Positions 45,690-57,610 of a stretch of 64,000 nt of DNA are shown piece by piece (position 1 is the first letter of the stretch; each line of letters starts with the position of its first letter). The DNA is from Bidens hawaiensis (lineage: Eukaryota > Streptophyta > Magnoliopsida > Asterales > Asteraceae): assembly GCA_021521415.1 (NCBI GenBank), contig JAIQDT010001101.1, positions 496,001 through 560,000 of the forward strand. The letters are read 5' to 3'. The notes below the pieces were generated by a model. The model saw nothing but the letters and a program-made list of their open reading frames with translations. It searched no databases and was not told where the DNA came from. A program made the position numbers and the translations under genes.

Positions 45690-48546
45690 TAGGATCAGGA
45701 TCATGAGAGAAGTATGAGAACCATTTTGGACCACAAAAAACCCAAAAATAAAAAAAACACAAAAATCAAAAAAGTATAAAAACCGAAATTCTTATTTTAA
45801 CATCCCGGTTTCATAAAAAAAATAAAAATAAAAATAAAAATAAAAAAAACCTCGGTTTAGCTAAATTATATACACATATGTATAATACTAGCATGAGAGC
45901 CCGCGCTTTGCGGCGGGTACTCGGGGACTAATACTAAAAGTAATAAATGAAACGAACTATAATCGGTTCAAGTTTAGGTAATTGTGCATACAAGATTAAA
46001 AACACATAGCATATATTAATACCAAAACAATGCGCCAATTGTTCTTGTAAAGTTTGGGTCATTGCGGCTTTGCGTGCCGCCATCACTTCCATTCCCGCCT
46101 GTCACCTGAACCTCGAACAGGCAAGTTATGTCACTTTGGTTCGTTTTAACCCCAAAAGTCAACTCTTGCTTCAAACCAAATTTGACCTAAAAAAGTCAAA
46201 ACAGCCAGAATCTAAAATTCCAAAAGTTTTAAATGAGTTTCACGGGGGTGTACCGGACCCCGTTATCCATTTATTTGTGTAATATGTTGCTTCTGTTCGA
46301 ACCCAGGAATTGTTTAACATACTCCCCACGTTGCCCCAGACAATTATAATCTCATATTGAAGCTTTTCATTTCCGTCCAAAGTTAAAACATAATCCTTCA
46401 GCTTTGTTCGTGATATCAATTTCATTTACAAACACAAAACCTTCTAGCATACATTCGGTTTTTGACAGTTTGACTTATAAAAGTCAGAAGCCGAATACAT
46501 TTTATTGCATAATAGTTGGAGCATAAGGTATAAGTATATTGCATTAAACAACGCCATTTGTGAACAGACACTAAACATATTTGAACCAAATAGAACATTT
46601 TTTTAGTCACTTTGATGTCAAATTCCTTAAAATATTAGCATGAATTTTGGTTTTGTGACATCAAAACAAACAAATTAATTATTCAAAAAATGAACTACAT
46701 TCATTTATACTTATATTGTAGTTTTTGTCACAAAACCCTCCAATCACCAATCATAAACCCTAAATGTAACAAAATAAACATACCCAAATTAATACGTGAA
46801 TATGTAATTAAATAATAAATAAGCCGGCCTAAAGGTTGGAAAATTTCTTATAAGCCAAGCTTCAGCTTTAGACATCGAGCTGAAATCATCAGAGCTCGTT
46901 TAAGCTCGGTCGTTAGCTGATACATAATTAAAATAAATATCATTTTTAAGAAAAAATAGATTAAAAAAATTGTATACATAGCATTTGAACAAAAACAAGC
47001 AGAGAGATTAGAGGAGTTTTAATTTTCAATTAAATGAACCTTTCACATTTTGAAATGCTGCAATAAATGAAAATAGCAATATGTTCTATTGTTTTAGGAT
47101 AGTTTAAACCCATACCTAATTGTAGGGATGTAAACGAGTCAAACAGCTCATGTGCTAGTCGAGATCGGGTCGCAAAAAGCTCGAATGGAAGGCTATATCC
47201 GGATCTAGAATGAAAATATCACATGTTACTTTATTCCTAGGTTTTTGCTTCAGCGATTCCTTTTTACCAAAATGTTCATGTAATGTAAAGTTTTGCATAC
47301 TTATATAGATATGAAATATGTGACCAAATGTTGCATATGCATTTTATATTTACATATTTAGTAATCATATAACATATTACCTGAGCTTGTGCGGATCATT
47401 TGACCTTGATACACGCTGCTACTATTAATAGGTTCAATATATATATCTCGCTAACACACGAATGCGACCCGTTCAACGATCCAGCTATTGTTGTGAATAT
47501 TTGAATGCAGCAACTTCGGTACACTTTCTGAAATTATATTAGAATGTCAAAAAAAAATAAAATTAGCAGGTTAAAAAAAATGCAATTTAAAACCAACCCC
47601 TAAACCCCATCCAACATGAAAATAACATGTACATAACTTTCATGTATAATTTTTTTAAATTTGTAATATTTGCTATGAGCAAAGTATAACGTATACCCTA
47701 GTTTACTTAAGGCTAATACTTCTAATTTGGATATTCATTAGCCAAGTTACTCAAGGATAGTACCTATTAATTAATTATACAGTAAGTGGCAATGTTGACT
47801 AAACAGAGTCCTAGTCGACTTATTCAAACAAAGTCCAAACAAAAGTTCTCTAAACTGAACGAAAAGCCAGCTCGTAGGGAAAACTAATCGACCAAAAGCG
47901 AACTAATAAGAATCTCTCGACTGAGCGTATGGGCATCGTTACTGAACCAACAACATAAACCAGATAAGTACAAATAATAAAGCCAACAAATAATGAGGCT
48001 CATATAATAAACTATCATCATAGCGTTAAACATACGAAACATACCATCATCAACGCCGCCTTGGAAGCAATGTATCGGAACCTGACAACGATAGACGATC
48101 ATTATCGTAGGGTCACATGCATGAGCATCATAGCCGGTAACAACAAAGCCTACAGTAGGCCAGAGGATTGATTATGCCCAAGGGAAGAAGTATGTCTGTA
48201 GGTTGGGACGAACAAATTTAGGTTTAGGAAGAGGAGACGGCGAGAACTGAAGCTGAGAACAATTGAAATTTGGTTACGGTTACGTGGGCATGCCTTTGAA
48301 TGCACGTTTGTAACCGACATGCCTTCCGGAGATTGGAGATTGGCCGGAGAGTTGGTCTCAGATTTAATAAGAATTTTTGGTTTTAACATTTTTTTACCTT
48401 TTCAAACCTAAACCGGAATGAAATATAAGAATTTTAGTTTTTTACCTTTTTAAAATTTTTGTTATTTTTTGTTTTATAATTTTTTTAAATATTTTTTAAA
48501 GGTGTTTTTAGTGGTTCAAAATGGTTCTCAAAGTTCTCAATTTACA

Positions 48547-48553
<7 letters not shown>
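45690..48553. mobile_element. 2.9-kb inverted-repeat element between (AT)n tracts
   Basis: The left end (about 45691-45740) has GGATCAGGATCATGAGAG, TATGAGAACCATTTTGGACC; the right end in complement has GGGTTGTAAATTGAGAA, TTTGAGAACCATTTTGAACC. Both continue inward with A-rich tracts and a TAAAATTCTTAT/AATTCTTATTTTAACAT-like block next to CCGGTTT. Both borders abut TA repeats. The body has a CCCGCGCTTTGCGGCGGG hairpin at 45900, a GAGCTCG-like fragment (46850-46930) and short minus-strand open stretches (46425-46240) that I could not assign. Confidence 0.5.
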
Positions 48554-48590
<37 letters not shown>

Positions 48591-49479
48591 CTAAAATGAT
48601 AATATACATGGTATCACTCTTTAAGAAACCGTTGTTTTTAAATCGGTTGGATAAGTTTTAAAAGCTGAATTTAGTAATATCTAGTATTTAAGCCCATCAT
48701 TCGTGGGGATTGTATTTGTTACATGACATACTGATGAATTAATATAAACAGTCTACGCTTTAATATAAACAACGGTAAAAATAAGCAAGTAACATAGTTA
48801 ACTAAACACGTCTATAGTTAAAATTTAGCTTTAATTATAATAAATTAAATAACAAAAAGAATTACATGTACAACAAAATAAAAGAAAATTATTTGTTTTG
48901 AAAAATAAAAAAAAGTTGTGCTAAACGATAACTCCACCTGAGTATATGGGAGAAATGTAAAACGCTTAAACAAACAGAATTATTAAAGTTCAGGAACTAT
49001 ATGTTAACTCTATTAGATTTCAAAAGTAAAAACGTAAATTGGTTAAACAAAAAAAAAGCGTAAAACCGTATAAAGAAAAGAATTATTACAATTCAAATGT
49101 CTGATAACTCTACTGAAATTCAGAGGTATAAATATAAACTAGAAAAAAAAAATTATCCGATAACATACCACTTGACCTCTCTTAAATTAGTATTGTTCGC
49201 ATCTTGTAATGTTAGTACATAAGATTAATTAAAATAGTTAAAGAATAAAAATAATATAAACAAACATCAATTTCTTTAAGAAACGATAATGGTGGAATAA
49301 CAATTTAGAATGTAAAAAGATTTGCTAAATCTTAAGTACGAACATTAATAGATAAGATACAATTTATTTTACAATGACATGACATTACAAACATTTTTTG
49401 TAGGGTTTTGTTGGGCTATGGATGTCAAGTGTCAACTTTTCATTTTCTTGCATAATTCTAAAATACAATCAAGAATCGG
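48554..49479. other. AT-rich spacer
   Basis: Starts with a ~40-bp (AT)n tract (48550-48589). A CTAG...AGCCCATCATTCGTGGGG motif is at 48676. No gene evidence. Confidence 0.5.
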
Positions 49480-49953
49480 TGTGGGAAGAAATTTCTTATT
49501 GTTAATTTGGAAAGCAAATGATTTGTCTCAAAGAATTTTTGCAATGGCTTGACTTACTTGGCGGTGGATCGATTATCGTGTGCCAGATGTTTCAAACATC
49601 AAAAAAAACTGTTGATCTTATGTCTAATCTTTGAACAAATGATGAGTTTTGTACTTTCCGATTATTGTAGATGATAAAAATAATGTTGTAGAAATATCTT
49701 AGATCCAAACATTTGTAGTTGTTGTTTAGCCTCGGGTGATTCGGTGGAGCATTTGTTCACTTCTTGTTATATTGCTTTGGTGGTTCGGTCGATTATTATG
49801 GTGGCATGTTGGTATATTTGGAGAGTTTAGAATAAATACATATTTTCTAATATTCCAATGAAAGTTGGGAGAATATTGGACGATGTTAAAGTTTTAAGCT
49901 TTTTTGAATTAAAAAATAGAGATAAAAACTTGAATTTAGATTGGGCTACATGA
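49480..49953 (+). pseudogene. 3' end of a LINE (L1-type) reverse-transcriptase ORF
   Basis: The frame from 49714 reads CSCCLASGDSVEHLFTSC, a zinc-binding (zf-RVT-like) motif of plant LINE polyproteins, then MVACWYIWRV, an in-frame TAG where an Arg/Gln codon is usual, NKYIFSN, GRILDDVKVLSFFELK and a terminal TGA at 49951. Upstream (49480-49700) similarity is broken by frameshifts. Dead remnant; the catalytic part is missing. Confidence 0.65.
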
Positions 49954-50743
49954 AGAATGTTAGCTATGTAATTCTGGTCTCTGTTGTATTGCGTTGTATT
50001 GTTGTCCGCTCTTGTTAGCTACTTGCTAGTGGATGTGTTTGACTTTGTGTTGGTGATGCTTGCAGTTAAATAAAAAGAATATCACAAATCATACTTATTT
50101 TAATAACCAAATTCGAATTATACTTAATAGTTATGACTCATTGAGTTGGTGTATCTCAAATCAACAATACGACACAACACACACATATATATGTTTCATG
50201 TTTGGGTTAACAATTCAAATCTTCAACCCAACACGTTGTGGTTTTACGTCTCTCCATGACTCCATCGTCTATAACTATCTCATGACTGACAATGGTGAGG
50301 TGTTTAGGATTATTACGATTAAATGTACACTATAAGACGTTATAGATGGACGCAAATCGAGACATAAGATCTATTTGTCGTAGTGCTCAATTTTGCTGCA
50401 TTTTTTGGATAATTCTGTTGACCTAAACTTCAATAAACATTCCTATAGACAATTGTGAGTAGTAGAAATGTAAAAGAACCGGTTTAGACACAACAAACCG
50501 ATTTCAAACTCAACCTAGTTTGAACCCGGTTATAAACTAGTCCCAACCGTCACCAAACCGGTTTGGATAAGATTGGGCCATTCCCATTTTAACCTGGTTT
50601 GGTTTATCACAAATCGGTTTTGACTGTGGGTTGACCAACCTGGGCCGACATCAAACCCGAACTGGTTTGGATAAAACCTGAAATGTACATGTCTAGTGAG
50701 CACAACAGTCATTCTCATTGTTAGATTTAGCATCAAAAGTATG
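49954..50743. other. LINE 3' flank and a CCGGTTT-rich MITE-like stretch
   Basis: The first ~120 bases may be the LINE 3' UTR (ends in TTAAATAAAAAGAAT). 50460-50695 is rich in AACCGGTTT/AACCCGGTT words with mirror-image ends (GAAATGTAAAAG... and ...GAAATGTACATG), perhaps a small inverted-repeat element. No gene. Confidence 0.45.
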
Positions 50744-51538
50744 TATAGAGGTAGGGTACCAAAAAGACCCAAATACCCGTCATTGAGGAACCTCTTATAT
50801 ATCACCCGCGGGACATTCGGATCACCCGCATATCATGGGAGAAGAAGAACATCCTCGTACCACCTGCGGAAGCATCCTGGCACCCTCAGAAGTCATCCGC
50901 AGGATAGGACATCTGTCCGCCAAAATGGTCAGAAGGCAATGCCAACGGGACAGCTGTCAATAACTAACTATACTCCAGAAGAACGTCCACGATTGTTGCT
51001 TGAGGAGTACGTGACTTGCCCACCAATGAAAGAAGGACACCTGGCCAGTTTGTTATAACCGTGCACATGGCCAGGGTGCAATTCGTCCTATCATTAGGTG
51101 ATGCGTGTCCAGGTTGTTATACCCATGCACATGGGATGTATAGCTCAACCTATCATAAGAGGATACGCGTCCAGACAGTTATCAAGATCTTCTAGAAGAG
51201 GACAGCTGGCCCAATCACCTTCCTACCTCCTTCGACTATAAATACCTTGTCAACCTGCATGAGCTATTCATTCACTCACTGGTATTCTTACTTACTTATA
51301 CTCTGACTTCGGTGCATTCTCATTTACGAACGATACTGATTCTCATGCTGGAGGGTGGTTACAGGAAGACCCCCCACCTTGTCCTTCCTGTAACGAGACT
51401 CACGGTGTCTATTTTGCAGGTTTCGGTCATTGGACGTTGGGAAGTTGTGCTCATACTGTGTTAGTAGTTATCGTGTTTTACCCTGTGGACTCATTGGATC
51501 CAGGACCCATACCAGGGGATCGAATCCGTGTTTCTTCG
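50744..51538 (+). mobile_element. Solo LTR of the Tat-like family, TSD GTATG
   Basis: The start TATAGAGGTAGGG and end TTTCTTCG align to the start TGAAGAGGTAGG and end TTTCTTCA of the LTR at 1336-2263, so both terminal dinucleotides (TG, CA) have mutated. GTATG flanks both sides (50739-50743 and 51539-51543). The TATA box CTATAAATAC lies at 51235. The shared R/U5 block (GAGGGTGGTTACAGGAAGAC..., ACGGTGTCTATTTTGCAGGT) is well conserved, U3 less so. Confidence 0.85.
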
Positions 51539-51543
51539 GTATG

Positions 51544-52708
51544 ATTGGGACCGGCCCATAGTAAAAAAGTTGATGGGCCTCTGTGTCCACATTATCCACG
51601 ACCACAACTTTTATATGGACTTATCCTCCTCCCAAAAGGCCGAAATGGTAGGAGCTCCTAGTCTTTGACTTTATTTTTTTCATTGCTTTGATTAATATAT
51701 TTTTTTTTTACAATCTAAAAAGTCATTTTTTAATTGGAGATAAAGGGTTCTTAGAAGAAAAGGTTGAAGCAATGACCTTCTTTTTTTAAAAAAATAAAAA
51801 AATATCTACATGTTTAATGACAACATCATTCAACTAAATTAATAATATGTAATATATCGGTACATATTTTAAAAATATGTCTTTTGTAGTGCTATGTAGT
51901 TGAATCCTAATGTTAACTGTAAGTTATAAATTTATAATACTCGTTTTTATGATTTTATCAACATTATTATTTAGCTACGTTATTTAACTATTCATTTATT
52001 AAGGAATATTTTGTGACTTAAAATAAAACAAACACCACTTATATTTTATAAATAGATCGGTATAAAATTATTAGAAAACAATTTGTATGGATTATATCTC
52101 ATAAGTTGGTAAAGGATAAAAGTATTGAGTGGATCAACTTTAAAAAAACCTGATATACTTTTTTAAAAAGAAATCATGAATGAAATTTTACAAATGTGTT
52201 TTGTGAATTTATAACAGTATTTATTATTGGTTTGAGGATGCAATTATAAGATAAAACTAAAACTTATAAAAAACACCAGGATAAATGTGTTATGTACTCG
52301 AATTTGATAAGCGTATCATGATCTATAGTGATGAATTCAAGAATTTTAGTCATTAGGTGTTAAAAAAATCAACCTGGAATGAGTCAAGTCAAACTAAAAC
52401 GGATAAAACCAAAATAGGCCAGGTCGAGAAAATTACATTTCATAAACTATTAAAGAAATTTAAGCAATAAATATTATTAAACATAACAAACTGAGTACAT
52501 GTTATAATTGACCCCCACGTAATTCTATCTTTTAAATGAATATTTTGATATAAGAGCATCCATAACGTCAAATCTATACAAATCGTTATATAGTATCACA
52601 TCAGATTTCAACCGTTTTTAAAAATGCCGCTTTTCGTCCACAACATCAAACTCAAACCTCTACAAACCCTATTATATTTAAATATTATATATATATATAC
52701 GTGTTTAA
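51544..52708. other. AT-rich spacer
   Basis: No ORF or domain was recognised. 52550-52690 resembles the flank of a small MITE (AAGAGCATCCATAACGTC). Confidence 0.45.
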
Positions 52709-53888
52709 GTTCAAGAAAGAAATGAAATTACTGCGAGAAATGCAAGAAATGAATATGGGCCACTAGTTTTATTTTAGGTTTTAAAAGTTTAAATATAAAT
52801 GAAAAAGATATAAATGTAACAATAAATGAACACTCTCTCTCCAATTAATACAACTAATATAACCATAATAAATCTCTCAAATTAATATATCTACATAATT
52901 TAACTAAAATAGTTAAAAAGATAAAAACACTAATTTAGTTTTCATAAATAATAAATAAAATGTCATACAAATGTGTCCATTAAATATAAACAATAAATAT
53001 ACAACCAACACAAAATTATATAACCCACACTTGTTTTGAGCAATAAAAACGTACAATGTACAAAAAAACATATAACTTACATATTAAATACGACATCAAC
53101 AATTATATAAACTACATAAATACACACATATCCTACACGTGTGTAGGTTATATGTTTTTCGTGTGTAGGTTATGTTATCTTATTCTTAAAACAAGTGTGG
53201 GTTATATGTTATTATGTAGGTTGTATATTTCACATTTAATGCAAACACATGTAAGATAGGTTTTTGTATTATTCATCACAATGTAACTACGTGTTGATGT
53301 ATATTGATAAGTTGAGTTGGAAAAATTGGTTTTAAATAGAAAATTTTATTAATGTATGAATAAATTGTATCTGTGTAGGATAAAGTTTTCATGTGTACGT
53401 TATATGTTTTCGTGTGCGTACATATTTTATTGATGATGAATTTTGTGTATGTTATATGTTTTCTTATTCTCAGAACAAGTGTAGGTTATATATTTTTGTG
53501 TATGTTGTAATTTTTTTGTTGACATTTAATGCTAAAACATGTAAAATAGTTTTTTATATTATTTGTCACAATGTAACTACGTGTTGATGGATATTTATAT
53601 ATTGAGTTGGAAGAAATTTGGATAGAAAGAAATTCTAACGTATGAATAAATTGTACTTGTGTAGGATAAATTGTACTTGTGTAGGATAAAAATTTGGATA
53701 GAAAATAAATGAATTCTTAATATTTTTCAATTATAGTAATTTGATTAGTTATATTAATTTAATAGATATATTGATTGAAAAGAGAGATGCATTTATAGTT
53801 TCTTAATTAATCTTGAAGCTTTTAAAACCTAAAATAAAACTAGTGGTCCATATTCATTTCTCGCAGTAATTTCATTTCTCTCTTGAAC
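52709..53888. mobile_element. 1180-bp element with ~80-bp inverted ends
   Basis: Left GTTCAAGAAAGAAATGAAAT, then ACTGCGAGAAATG, GGGCCACTAGTTTTATTTTA; the right complement is GTTCAAGAGAGAAATGAAAT, then ACTGCGAGAAATG, GGACCACTAGTTTTATTTTA. Both sides abut (AT)n tracts. Inside, a ~240-bp stretch is directly duplicated (about 53130-53345 and 53390-53625, with GGTTATATGTTTT, CACATTTAATGC and CACAATGTAACTACGTGTTG in both). No ORF. Mutator-like by its long inverted ends. Confidence 0.75.
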
Positions 53889-54126
53889 CATCATATATAT
53901 ATATATATATGTAGAAAAGAGTTCAAATAAAAAACAAGTATTTTATGAGAAGTGTGAGAAGAGCTTTAAAATAAAATAAACCACCTAAATATGACACTAT
54001 ACAATGTAAATATGAAACAATACAATTATTTAGAAACTACCAATCTCAACCACTAGATCATAGATCCAAGGGTCTAGATCTATTCTTATTTTTCTCACAA
54101 AAATATTGTTTTTTACATTAACCCTA

Positions 54127-54183
<57 letters not shown>

Positions 54184-56464
54184 GTGTGTAAGTGAGAGGG
54201 TAGGGCCACCACCTCGTATGCTCCACTGTTTGCAGAGGTAAACCTTAACCCTTGACCCTTGCCTCACAACGTGACTCGTTTGCGTCTCCTTGTTTGTGTG
54301 ATGCCAACTGAGACGAACGACACTTAAAAACGATGTGTTGTGGTCTTGTGAATGCTCTAACACTTTTTTTTTGTTAAATATATTTGATTAAACTTTACGT
54401 CAAATCAAATAAACTTTTTAGGTTTAGTTTCGAATTTTCAATGCTAAATTCTTCTCCCCTTGAATCTTCCAAATGGTAACCTTAAAATACTTCTTCAGTC
54501 ACACGCCCCTTGTTTTACATGATATATATATGTCTTCAATGTGTCACATGGATTTAAACAAAAATTATATAAAACACAAATAGTAATATTTTAAGTCGAA
54601 GTAAATTCTAAAATTTAAAGTATGTTCTTGTAGATAATAATAATATGTGATAATGTGACCAACTACGCTATTAACTTTAACTTTAGTTGACAAGGATGAC
54701 ACACCATTTAACAAAGAAGTAACGCTTTTTGCACCAACTTTCATTTATATTGTTTAAAACCTTTACAACATTCTTATTGGAATAAAAGACATGAAAAATA
54801 TGGAATTCATACTCATTTTAAATAATTAAATTATGAACACAACCAAAATTTAAAAACTCATCAATTCGTCAACCATTTAGAAATTTATTAAAAAAAACTT
54901 TTCTTTAAAATATACTTTATTAGTTGATTATTTGTCAACTTAGTTATTAGGTTATTGTTTAGTGGATTCGAGTAATTGATTTGCTAGTTAATTATTTATT
55001 TGAGTGTTTGATTATCTGAATGTTACTACGAGTGTTAGCTTAAAAATTAATACATGTTGGTATGGAATTTGTTTGTTATTTGTGACCTGACTTGACCAAT
55101 TTGCTTTTGATATTTAGTGATAGACAAAACCACAATGTTACACCATTAGTAAGAAATTAAGAGTGCAGTAGTATTGAATATGATTTATGTTCGCTATCTT
55201 AGATCATCCACCATATGAGGCTTCAAAAATTGACTCGATGTAAGCCTCTCCCATATCTCACGGCAAGCTAGAACCGGTTTCAAAAATGCTTTAAAGGCAT
55301 GTCATCGCTCTCTAGTCTCTCCTACGTACCTTTATTTTTAAACCCATTCCTAATCATTTTTACATAAGAATGCTCATCGTGCCCTCTCTCCCAAAAGCAA
55401 TCCAAACCGAAATTTTAAACAGGTAAATTATAGGCCACTCGAGATACGGAAACATCACTCAATCAAACCGTATGACAAACTAATACGAGTTTAGTTGTTT
55501 ATGATACATAAAACACCATTTAAACTTGTGATTAGCCTACAGAGAACACCACCCAAGTGTATAAAGCGTTCTATCAAATAAAAAGAGGACAAAAGGCATA
55601 ACGAGTCAATCAAGTTGATACTTTACTGAAATTCATGGTAGGTATTTGGAGCATCATACGTAATTATAATTTATATGATGTATTAAAAAAACGTAAACCC
55701 TAGCGTAACAAGGGAAAAAAATACATGAAAGTGATGAAAATGATCAAACCACCTAAGCGAAATAGTAGTTTACTCTATTTTATTTCTTTGTAACTTTGGA
55801 CATATTAGTCGGTTCACATTAACTTAGGAGAACAATTTTAACATGCTACTATTCACATTGAAATTCCTATATCATCTTAGGTTGCGTTTTGTTAATGATT
55901 TTGTTTAAGAAGTTGAAATGAATTGAAATCTAAAATAAGTTTAATCTGTTAAAAGAATTTCTCTTTCTAACAAATTTGGAAACAAAACAATCATAAAAGA
56001 ATTGGATTTATCAGTGCGGTAATCACCTGTTAGATTTATATATACCGTCGTATAAGCCATTAAGACATTCTAATAAATCACGTGAACCAAACACATTGAA
56101 AAACAGTAAGAAATAAAACTTAGATTGTGATTTCATTGAATTCCATTGAATTTCAATAAATTTTGCAAATCAAAGATCAACTTGGTGTTTATCTCTCAAT
56201 GTTAAAATCTTGTGACAAAAGAATACCAGATTGATATGGTCATATAAGCCAAAAGGAAGTGTTATGAATATCTAATCACACAAGTGACATCCCAGAAGAA
56301 AAAAATTATGTACAAACAAAACAATTTCATTAAGATCACTTATATCAAACACCCAAAAAGAACAAATTTCACCATAAACCAATTTCCTCTCATATCACAA
56401 TCTCAACTTTCATTTGTTATATATATTATGTATTGAAACTTAACTACCTTTATGTCATAAACCT
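53889..56464. other. Spacer with a 53-bp (AT)n tract
   Basis: The (AT)n microsatellite is at 54129-54181. Another small insertion-like block (53911-54128) lies between it and an (AT)n tract at 53893. From 54360 to 56460 no gene, domain or clear repeat was recognised; the last part holds the RIC gene 3' flank. Confidence 0.5.
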
Positions 56465-57610
56465 TTAGGGATCCCTCTTTTCGACTTTGGCCATCTGAAG
56501 CTCAAGTTGTTCTAAAGAAACAGAAGGAAAAGAAAGACTTTCGGGTGGCTGAAGACGATCCCAATTCTTGTCAGGATTTGTAGTCACCGATCCATCGTAA
56601 ACTATGTGTGTGACATGCTTCACGTCTGTCGGTAATCCTATTTCTAGTTCCGGCTCGCTCTCAATGTCTTCGAAATCTTTGTAAGCTGGAAACAAGTAAC
56701 ACCAAGATGAAAATGGAGACTTTGTTTCAAGAGAACGATAACAACCATAACTTAATTTTTAATTTTAACTTCTTTAGTTTTTATTTTGTGACCGGAAACT
56801 TAAACTTAATTGTTTTGCAATATTTGCATTTTGAGACAATACCATAAAACCAATATAGTCTCAACATATATTTTTTCACATTAAAGTCTTTTACATGTTA
56901 AATACTTAAACTTAACAAAATTATAAAATTTCAGTTTTTAAACAACTTGAAACTAACACATCCATATTATTTTTTTTTTTAAATACATGGGCTAAAATGA
57001 TATATAAGCCATGTAAAAAAAGGATACATAATCAAAACGACAAGATGCACTGCTCTAGAGTTTAAAGATTCTTTTTCATAATTTTGTTCAAATTTAACAT
57101 CTACAGACTTTAACGTCTATAAAATTATGGAGTGACTTTTGTAAGAAAAACATAAATTAAGTTGGGTTTTTATGGTATATGCCATTTATTTTTCTGTTTT
57201 CAATCGTTTTGCGAGAATTTTTGGTTGCTGGTTTTTCGACCATTTTAGACACAATCGCTATATTTACGACTACCCTAAACCTTGTTCTAATGGTTAGTAA
57301 TAATATGACTATGAAAGAAAGATCAAGGATAACAAACAAATCATGAAACCTTTCGCTTACCAAACATTTGAGTAACACCTTTGATCAATGTGCTTCTAAT
57401 CAACCTCTCCATCACCTTAGAGATATCCGATCTACTCGGAGCAACAAAACTCCAAGATTTCTTGCTTTTCACCGTTGATGATGATGAGCTTTCTCCCTCC
57501 ATTGCTTCGGGTTTCGCTTCAACCTTTGTGTCCTTAACTTCAACTGCTTGATCATTCCAACACCCCGTATAAAAAGGAAGAAGCACAAACCTTGATCTTG
57601 TTTCTTTCAT
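56465..57610 (-). CDS. ROP-interactive CRIB-motif protein (RIC2/RIC4-type)
   Basis: RIC proteins bind active ROP (plant Rho) GTPases and link them to actin, microtubules or secretion at the cell cortex. Two exons, 57610-57361 and 56685-56465 (donor TTTG|GTAAGC, acceptor TTTCCAG), give 156 aa; the intron lies just before the CRIB exon, as in relatives. The N-terminus MKETRSRFVLLPFYTGC matches the basic 'M-x-E/D-R...LPF-x-x-GC' start of RIC2/RIC4. A Lys/Ser-rich linker and a basic helix (MERLIRSTLIKGVTQMFG) follow, then the CRIB core IGLPTDVKHVTHI, which keeps I-x-x-P and both His. The residues after HVTHI are VYDG instead of the usual GWDG, a possible change in affinity. Short for a RIC protein, but both ends are plausible. 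Confidence 0.85.

Noticed and set aside
46240..46425. Minus-strand 61-codon ORF with protein-like composition
   Set aside because: Could be a captured gene fragment in the 45690-48553 element, but I recognise no family and it is too short to support a gene call.
50696..51058. Plus-strand ORF of 120 codons
   Set aside because: Crosses the target duplication into the Tat-type solo LTR; not conserved in the homologous LTR at 1336.
54030..54363. ORFs with (Ile-Tyr)n stretches
   Set aside because: Translations of the (AT)n microsatellite.
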